From Cavia porcellus (Eukaryota; Chordata; Mammalia; Rodentia; Caviidae), in the NCBI RefSeq assembly GCF_034190915.1, contig NW_026947500.1, forward strand, positions 20,830,501 through 20,894,500: a stretch of DNA of 64,000 bases, given 5' to 3'. Below, piece by piece: positions 56,407 through 64,000 of the stretch. The notes beneath the pieces are model-generated. The model was given only the letters and a program-made list of their open reading frames with translations. It was not told the origin of the DNA and did not search any database. The first letter of the stretch is position 1; every line of letters starts with the position of its first letter. Made by a program: the position numbers and the translations under genes.

Positions 56407-57160
56407 CATTTCTCCTGTAGCTTTGGCAGTTTCATTGTTTCTGCAGGCACCCCATTTATCTTCGAATTTGTAGAGTTTTACGCTTCTGAGGGAGAATTTC
56501 ATTGCCCTACTCATGAACTGGGGATGTCCTTCCGGGAGACAGTTTGGAGCACTTCGTGTGTGCCCCAGATTCCTGAAATGCTTCAGGTGTGTCTACTGCA
56601 GGACTCCTTGCAGTATTCCCATGTAGTGGAGCGCACAGAGACAGAGCCACTCTGGGAAAGCTGTTCATTCTTTTGAATCCTTCCTTGGCAAAGTGGACCT
56701 TGATACTTGTTTTTATACCTTATAAAGACTGATTCTACCTAAGTGTAAAGGATTCTGGAGATCTTCTCCTTTCTCCACTTCCCTGGGTCTTCTGTTTTTA
56801 GCAATAAATTACTTGTTTAATTGTGTGGTTTCTTGAGTCTTATAAGACTTAAATGATGGTGCCTGTTTGTTTGGATCTGGTGTTGTGCTTTTATTTTCTC
56901 CAACCCCCATGATGTTTTCCAGGACATTTGCAGCATAATAGCATCATGTGTTTAGAATAGCATTATTCTTCTAAAGCGAATATGTATTAGCTATCCAATT
57001 TAGAAAATGTCATGAATAAGAATCTTAAGACTCTGGTCCATCCTGTGCATATTTTGTTGTGTATTCTTCCAGTGTTTTGTCTGGATGTTACAAGGTTGAA
57101 CAGAGTCTGCATTACGCTGTAATTTGTTGTTGTTGTTGTTGTTTGTCCCAGGGATGGAAC
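56407..57160. other. Segment present only in the right arm
   Basis: About 755 bp between 'cttgagggtca' and an antisense ID fragment ('gtcccagggatggaactcacgactatgcacttcc', 57147-57180). The left arm joins 'gtgcatagtcgtgagct' directly to 'ttaaccctcaag' (about 38762-38792) and keeps a stub of the same ID fragment. The pattern indicates a deletion in the left arm. The segment itself has no recognised content beyond a (GTT)n run at 57125-57142. Confidence 0.75.
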
Positions 57161-57174
57161 TCACGACTATGCAC

Positions 57175-58115
57175 TTCCTTTTCTTTAAAAATTTTATTTG
57201 AAGAAAGACTAAACAAAACAGAAAATAGGTAGAAATAATACATAGGTTCACAGAAAAAAAAACAGTAAGAAATCACTAGTTGATATGTACATATTGTCAT
57301 TTTACAAATAGGTTTTCAAGATATAAAAGTGGAACATACAAAGTGGGAATTCAAACAGTGAGACTGCAAACAGTTCCGTTGAACTGTCCAACAAAAACTT
57401 ACCAACAAGGTTGTCAATCCTATACACTTAAACATGCAGTTATCCATATCTTCCTTTATGTTTAAATTAAACAAACTAAAGCAGGTTAAAATCATTCTGA
57501 AAAAGAACAATAGTATTTCTGGATTTCACATTGTGACACTGTTTGATCAGCACTGGGTACTGTAGTGTCTCTTTTTAAAAATTTAATTTAAAGAAAGACT
57601 AAAGAAAACAGAAAACGGGTACAAATCATACATAATTTCAAAAAAAAATAAACAGTAAGAAATCACTAGTTGATGATTACAGATTGTCTTCTTACAAATA
57701 GTTATTCAACATACTAAAGTGGAGCATATAAAGTGGGGATTCAAACAGGGAGATTGCAATCAGTTCTGTTCAACTATCCAACAAAAACTTACAAATATGA
57801 TTATCAGTCATTTACACTTAAACATACATGCAGTTTTCCATATCTCCAATTGTGTTGCGATTGAACAAACCCAAGCAGGCTAATATCATTCTGGAGGTGG
57901 TTTTTTTTGTTTTTTTGTTTTTTTTTTTTTTGTCTTTTTCCTTTTTATCAGTACCGAGGATCGAACTCACGACTACCTGCTTTAAGGCAGGCGCTTATGC
58001 CGCTGAGCTAACTCGCCAGCCCTGCTAATATCATTCTTAACAAAGAATAATACTATTTCTGGGTTTCTCATCAGACACTTCAGGATCAGCACTGAGTACT
58101 TTAGTGTCTCTTTTT
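57175..58115 (-). repeat. Tandem duplication, right arm
   Basis: Partner of 37968-38757: two units (about 57175-57570 and 57571-58115). The second is split by the SINE at 57905-58022. Confidence 0.9.
57905..58022 (-). mobile_element. ID SINE, tailed subfamily, right arm only
   Basis: 'tgtctttttcctttttatcagtaccgaggatcgaactcacgactacctgctttaaggcaggcgcttatgccgctgagctaactcgccagccc'. It is flanked by 'gctaatatcattctg' and 'gctaatatcattctt'. The left arm (about 38045-38065) is uninterrupted. Confidence 0.95.
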
Positions 58116-58444
58116 CTTCAAAGTATCAGTTCATTTCATCATGTATCATGAGATCAGTTCTCAAAGTTTTTATAGATTCTACACATGCATGAGTTTTAAC
58201 ATGTATTTCTCTCCTTTCTATATTAGAGGGAGAAGCAAAACAAAGCAAGACAGAACAAAACACATTCCTATAAACACATGAAACAAAAAAAAACCATATA
58301 AGACCGTTGTACAAAGAGTTGTACTATGTTGTCTCTTGTTATCTTCAATAGAATTGGCTATATCATCAGACATAGTATAACTGAATATATCAATACATGA
58401 CAGTATTAATAAAAACACAACTTAGTATATAGTATAGCACAACT

Positions 58445-58497
58445 GTGCACTTCCAAGGGAGGTGCTTATGCCGCTGAGCTAAATCCCCGGGCCCTCT
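58445..58497 (-). mobile_element. Truncated ID SINE shared by both arms
   Basis: Partner of 37597-37650. Confidence 0.85.
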
Positions 58498-59348
58498 GCT
58501 GTAATTTGTATATTTGCAACCTAATAAGGTAAATAAGTACACTTTTTTACTCAAAGGATGTTATTTTTATACAGGTGTTTTATTGCTAGAATTGGGGCCT
58601 GAAGAACTCTGTCAATAAGTTGCCATACAGGATAAATTCAGAAACTTGAACTACTGAAGCAGAAACTAAATTCCTTTCTGTTATTTTCCTACATTCCTTC
58701 CAGTCCCCTCAACTGCTAACGTGCTGTTTCCACTCTCCCAACCCCACACAGGACACTTTGGTGGAGGGTGCAGTTGTCGCAGGAGGAAGGTTCATCTAGT
58801 CTGACACCCTGGCATTGTAGTTCACTTTTCACACTTTTCTAGCTGGCCTGTCAGAATAGTTACTTACTGTTTCCTTTAAGTTCAGGTTTATGTATGGAAA
58901 GATGGAAATGGAGAAGTAGCATATAGTTCTTACATGGAGAATGAATGAGCTTTACAAAGATCTTAGAAGTAACGCGTTTTCGCCATGCGTCAGTCAGACT
59001 TCTTCTATCAGAAAATCTTACTGCACGGTTCCCCTCCCTCTCCACACATCCCCAGCACACACTCGGCATAGAAGTCATTCATGACAGTGTCTTCTCACCT
59101 ATGCAGAGTCCTAATGTATACAGAACTCCTTGGATGTTCTTACAATGTCAGTGTGCTTAGGAACACAACCAGTGGTACAGATGCTGAGTCTGTGTATAAA
59201 GCCATTATCCTGCAGACTATGCTTGCCTACAGCCAAACTTTGCCAAATAAGTGAATCATCTGCTGGATCTTAAATATTTTTTGTGAAGAATAATTTGCTC
59301 CTCTAATTACTACTTCTCCTGCTCTTTCTCTCACTGTCTCTCCCTGCC

Positions 59349-59351
<3 letters not shown>

Positions 59352-59430
<79 letters not shown>

Positions 59431-59455
59431 TGTATGTGTGTGTGTGTGTGTGTTT
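59352..59455. repeat. (TG)n microsatellite, right arm
   Basis: About 100 bp of TG with a few TATG interruptions; a longer allele of the site at 36702-36745. Confidence 0.95.
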
Positions 59456-59661
59456 CAATGAAGTTAGAGAGACAGGAAGGTGTTTATTTCAAAAAACGTT
59501 CTGTGGGTGGGGGTTATCCACATTAAGCCTATGGACATCAGATTTGAGACAAGCCTGACCTATGCTACAGTCCAGTATCTGGACAGAGAGCACGGGCTCT
59601 GCTCAAACTCTTGTGTATCATATCACAGTGGCCTTTATTTTCTGTCCTTCCCAGTGGTATT

Positions 59662-62600
59662 TACCTTGTGACCACCAACAAGATCCAGAAGAAGAGGACA
59701 CGTCTTTGCTTTCCGACCCCACTCTAACTGCTGCTGCTGTGGACTGGGTATATACAACGCTTACCAGGCAGAAGGTTGAGCCAAGGCTATAACTGTGCTA
59801 AGACTGGCCTCAGATATGACTGCTCCTGATGGATTATTTATTGTGATGTTGAGATTTGTGGTGCTAATGTCAAACTAGGGGAGTGAAATGGAATCATCGA
59901 TATTCCTGAGCCAGGTGCAGACTGACTAGGCCATTGTCCAAACACAAGTGGCTAACTCCTGCTGGACATGGTGCCGGAGTAGGTGGTGCGGCCTGAGAAC
60001 CACCAGAAAACAATACCATGAGGATAACGGAGATCCGGAGCACAGGGCATAGGCTGATTGGCTCCTTAATATATTCCAAGTGGAATGGTCTGGTTAGCAG
60101 TAAACAGTGGCCTGGAAGATGGCGCTGATCACCCAATAGCATGTGCAAGGGAGGGTCCTGCATGCTAAAAGCGGGTGTTCACCCAGGCTGAAAGCCGAGG
60201 GTGCAGTAGTCTCACTGCTGGGGCCTGATTCAAAGACAGATGCCACCATGGTTGTAGCTGTGCTGGATGTGGCTGCTCTTGTGCCATCCTGAGAGAAGGG
60301 CAAAGACTGAGAAAGGCTGGATTGAGCAGGGCATTGCAGGGGAGAGCTGCTCACAGGCTTGCTGTCCTGTCCAGACACAAAAGCAGCCACAGGCACAGTG
60401 CAGGAGGAGGACACATAACCAGTTATGGCACCAGCAGCTGAAGTGGGCTGTGTGCTTTTACCAGAGGAATTATTGTTACTCAGAAAACTGAAAACAGGCT
60501 TTGCTGCAACTCCATCAGCTGTGACGCCAGTTTATGCTTGAGAAGCTATATTCCATGTTACAGGATTTGTAAGAAGATAATTAAATGCAGGACACAAAAT
60601 TGATAGAATATTTTTATAATATTCAATGAAGAGTCAAATGCCAAAGAGTGTGGGAGATCACTCTACACCCGAGAGACCCAAAAAAACCAGCTGAGAGCCT
60701 GGATCCCTTGCCAGTGACCTCCTCATGTCCAGCTGGAGGCCTGGAGCCCACAGCGATTTCTCATGGAGTCCTTATTAAGGACCTGCACTAGGAAGGCTCA
60801 AAGGTCAGTGGGCAAAGCTAGCAAGCCTGCACCAGCAGGGTGAAGGTCTGTGCCAGCGTGCTGAGGGATCTGCACTGGAGCCAGGAAGCAACAAAGTAAG
60901 GACCAGCACTCCCCTGAGAAACCTGCAGCCATTTTCAGCAACAGTAAGGTCCCAGGGTCCTTTGACAGTGAGAACAGTCAGGTTCATATCAGGAAAGCCA
61001 GCATGACAAGCTTCTCCAGGGCATCAACAGGACAACATGACGACACAACAGGACTTCAGAGCCAGGAAGCAACACTCACAGTAAGCAGCAGAGCTCCCCG
61101 CAAGTGACTCTCAGGCATCTTGGGTGACAGGTCCTGAGCTCCTCTGAGGATGAGAACAGCTGAGATCATATTGCAGGAGATAGCTTGAGTGACTCCCCTT
61201 GAATGCAGAGCAGTTGCTGCAACATTAGTTAAAGGACATCTTATTTGCTGATATGTACAGAGCAGGCCGTGCTCTTCCCTTCTCTCTTCACTTGGATCTA
61301 CCTGGTGCTCAGAGCTGAGGTACTGCTGTGTAATTCCAGATGCCAACCCGACAGTTTCTTGTTTCTTCACATAGTGCTCTGTGTAAAAGATTGCAGCACA
61401 GCGGGAAGGCAGAGCCACTCAGCTCCAGGAATGTTGACTGGATAGGAGCCTCAAAGTAAGAGGCTATGAATACCCAGAGCACAAAAGTTTACATATCAGA
61501 AACCAAAGGAACAGCCTCCTCAATTCATTCATGAGGTATCCCAGTCAAGTTATGCAGACTGGTCTTTCTGCATATCATTCTTCATGCATATTACAAAGAC
61601 GATTTTCTCCCCACCTGCATAGCCAGCTCAAGTTACTCATGTACTTCTCACCATCCTCCCCATCACACACCTTCTTCACCAGCTAATAGATTCTGTAAGA
61701 GTCCTTGGATCAAGGCCTTCATCTGTGTGTCCTCACTTGGATTGGTATCTTGATGTCTTCCCTCTCACCATGGGTTGCATTGGAGATGCTAGACTGTAAT
61801 TAACTTGTCAGGATTCAAATACTGTTTCAGTGCAATCCAAAGATAACTTTCTGTATTGTGAGGAAGACTAGAGAAGGCATTACAATACGTGGTTTACAAC
61901 ATTCAGTATATGGATTATAATACATGTGAGCAAAACCAGTGAGACGGTTTCCTCCAGGGAAAGCGGCAGCGTCACTGCTTGGTCTCCATTTCTCCTGTTC
62001 ATGCTGTTGGAAACAGTCCTCAGGTCGGTCTCCACACACAGCACCATGCTGATTCAGTTAAGCTGGTTGTTACCCGTTGCCTACCATAGTGCACTTCGTT
62101 AACTGTTCCTGTTTCTCTGCCCAAAAGAAAGTCTAGAGTTAAAAGTGGTATCATCGTTACTGCATTTTCTAACTTCTTCACAGATAGAATGAGGTGACAC
62201 TCCTAATGTAAAATCTTCAGGTGGTTTGCAAATTTGAAAATGTTTACTCACAATATTTTGTTGTAGCCAGGGGTTGCAAGTAGAACTATTTCATACATGG
62301 CACAGAACTTATATTATTTTTTAGGATGGTCACCAAGTGTTAAAGACAAAAATGGGCGGGAACCTCATGTACAACTCTAAAGACTTGAAGAATCCAGCCA
62401 AGGGCCTGGGTCCCACAACAGTGTCCTGCATGAGTCCAGCTGAAAACATAGAGCCCATGACAGTTCTTCCCACGAGTCCAACTGGAGGCCTAGAGCACAC
62501 AGCAATGACTTCTACAAGTGTGTTTCCCAAATTTGCACTTGGAAGGCCAAAAGGTCAGCAGAGGTAGCTAGAAAGTCTGTGCCAGCAGGTTGAAGGATCT

Positions 62601-64000
62601 GTTCATGGCTTGAGACTTCTACACTGGAGCCAAGAACTGATGCTCAAAGAAAGGACCAGGGTTCCTGTGAAAAGTACCACATCCATTCTCAGCAACAAGG
62701 TCCTGAGCTGCTCTGATGATAAGACTCCAGTTAATGATGGGAGCCAGCATGGGGGCTCCTTCAGGAGAACCAACAGCTCCAGATATCAACACATAAAACT
62801 CCCAATGCTACACTCTACCTCTCTCCCATCTTCTCATGCTGGCAGGAATGCTCAGTGGGCCATTTACACTCAGCACCCTGTTGACTTAGCGCAGCTGGTG
62901 TTAAGTTAAGCTGGTATTAAGTTAACCACCAGATTTTAGGCTATAACTGCTGTATAGACCCATAGTCAGATGATACACTTCCTTTGAGTCTTCTCTGATC
63001 TCCCAGTTTAAAAATTCTAGTTTGTTAGGCCTGAGAAGGCCCAAAAGAAAATGAGTCTCCAGTTTGAAGAATGGGGCCACTGCAATCCAGTGCAATAAAG
63101 TTTGAAGGCCCATACCTGTGGTAGAGCACCCTCACTGTGGCCTGTCCCTCAGGCCTTCTGAGCTGTCCAGCCCTAAGCATTATCCACATGGTAGAGGGCA
63201 GGCACAGGGCTGCTGCTTGAAGGAGGGACTGCACTAATTGAGCTGTCTGTCATACAGGACACGCATTTGTTGTCTTCTGTGCTGTTAGAAACACAGCGAA
63301 GTGGACCCTGCCATGATGCCACAGGCCTTTTGAATTTCCCTCCCAATCTTAAGGTAGCAGAGCTCACAGTGCTGTGGGAAAATTAAGTGGTTGTAGTGAA
63401 AGCACTCTCTGAATCCGCTGTCCGCCTGAGGACTGGCTTCACAATACTTCCAGGTGTCAGTGTGTCACAAGCCACACATCTACTGGCCCCAGATTGGTTT
63501 TGAACTAAACAGGTGTCACAATCCCAAGTTTTTCTTGCTGACTTCAGTTTGTCTCCAGAGCCTGTTCCCCATGCAGGCAGAGTTGCTTTGCAAATTTTTC
63601 TCAGTTTCCCAATTCTGGTGTGTTTAGCACTTTTCCCATTGCTCTGGAACAGACATCGATCACACTTCCAGAATGACCCAGCTTGTACACATTTCTCGCA
63701 CCTCATTCCACTAGAAGCAAGGGTACAGCTTGCTGGGTTTGTATAAACTGCTGGTCTCGATGTGGCAGGCTGGGCAGCAAGCGTGTCTCCCCGTGGGTAT
63801 GGGAGACCTGCAGGGCTTTTCTGAACGTCTGCAAGGCTTCCGGCATTCAGTAGTTTTGCGGGTATTGACAGGCTCTGCAGGTCTTCATTTCGCCTCTTCC
63901 AGCTGGTTCTGTTCCCTGCAGTGATGTCTTGAGTTGAAGCCCTTAGACTTGGTTCCACAGCCCTGCTTGAGCCAGGAAGTTGTGTTTTTGCAGGAGGCTC
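59662..64000 (-). pseudogene. NUP153: NUP153 retrocopy, right arm (partial)
   Basis: Minus-strand partner of the left-arm NUP153 copy, cut off by the end of the window. It keeps an open segment at 63958-63383 (191 codons) containing the half-deleted finger (WKCDRC) and the intact finger (WDCDTCLVQN…CVAC). It then stops at the same place as the left copy. The next finger is frameshifted (63367-63173: SWQGPLRC…EDNKCVSC) and has lost its first zinc ligand (Cys to Gly). Further C-terminal homology (FVFG-region remnants at about 60094-60414 and the tail at 59662-59870) is interrupted as in the left arm. The ID SINE that splits the left copy is absent. Confidence 0.9.

Larger units (their letters stand above)
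52775..64000 (-). repeat. Right arm of large inverted repeat (left arm 32005-43430)
   Basis: The reverse complement of this interval follows the left arm throughout; paired positions add up to about 95,160 (inner) to 96,005 (outer). The window ends inside it, at the point matching 32005 in the left arm. Differences include a SINE at 57905-58022 here, a 758-bp segment (about 56407-57160) missing from the left arm, and the absence of the left arm's SINEs and its 740-bp insertion. Confidence 0.95.

Noticed and set aside
1..64000. CRISPR arrays, bacterial operons or phage genes
   Set aside because: The sequence is mammalian nuclear DNA; no regularly spaced repeats or prokaryotic gene organisation are present.

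Overview
This is mammalian nuclear DNA. It is A+T-rich, has introns and isolated CpG islands, and is packed with SINEs, L1 fragments and LTR remnants. The two main SINE families point to a rodent. One is an ID-type element derived from tRNA-Ala: the anticodon-loop position reads TGC in several copies, and A- and B-box-like segments are present. The other is a B1-type (7SL-derived) element of about 140 bp. The ID copies carry an unusual tail (…GGTACCGATAAAAAGGAAAAAGACAAAA…), and the sequence does not look like mouse or rat. A beaver-like (castorimorph) rodent is only a guess.

Layout. 1-1.83 kb: antisense ERVL-MaLR internal sequence and LTR. 2.4-5.85 kb: a decayed L1 ORF2 and 3' end broken by younger insertions. 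7.2-10.1 kb: the only gene I can name with confidence, the first three coding exons of PRXL2C (AAED1) on the minus strand with its CpG-island promoter. The remaining exons must lie to the left of the window. 10.2-29.7 kb: non-coding sequence dominated by SINEs, L1 fragments, LTR remnants and microsatellites, in which I find no supportable gene. 29.7-38.76 kb: a retrocopy of the nuclear-basket nucleoporin NUP153, plus strand, intronless. It has two long open segments (30090-31388 and 31327-32622), then frameshifted zinc-finger and FG-region remnants and a probable 3'UTR containing a tandem duplication of about 394 bp. 38.9-43.4 kb: LTR-like and L1 remnants, then a CpG island. 43.4-52.8 kb: a unique spacer with old repeats and a decayed ERV-L provirus. 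52.8-64 kb: the reverse complement of 32.0-43.4 kb, running off the end of the window.

The striking structure is this large inverted repeat. Two arms of at least 11 kb lie head-to-head around a spacer of about 9.3 kb. Each arm holds a NUP153-derived retrocopy and, nearer the spacer, a CpG island. Divergence is uneven: about 1% over the zinc-finger block, about 6-7% just upstream of it, and roughly 20% at the inner ends. Each arm carries its own SINE insertions and indels, so this is an old duplication, possibly with local gene conversion or constraint. Whether either NUP153-derived copy is expressed cannot be decided from sequence alone; both carry disabling changes relative to NUP153.
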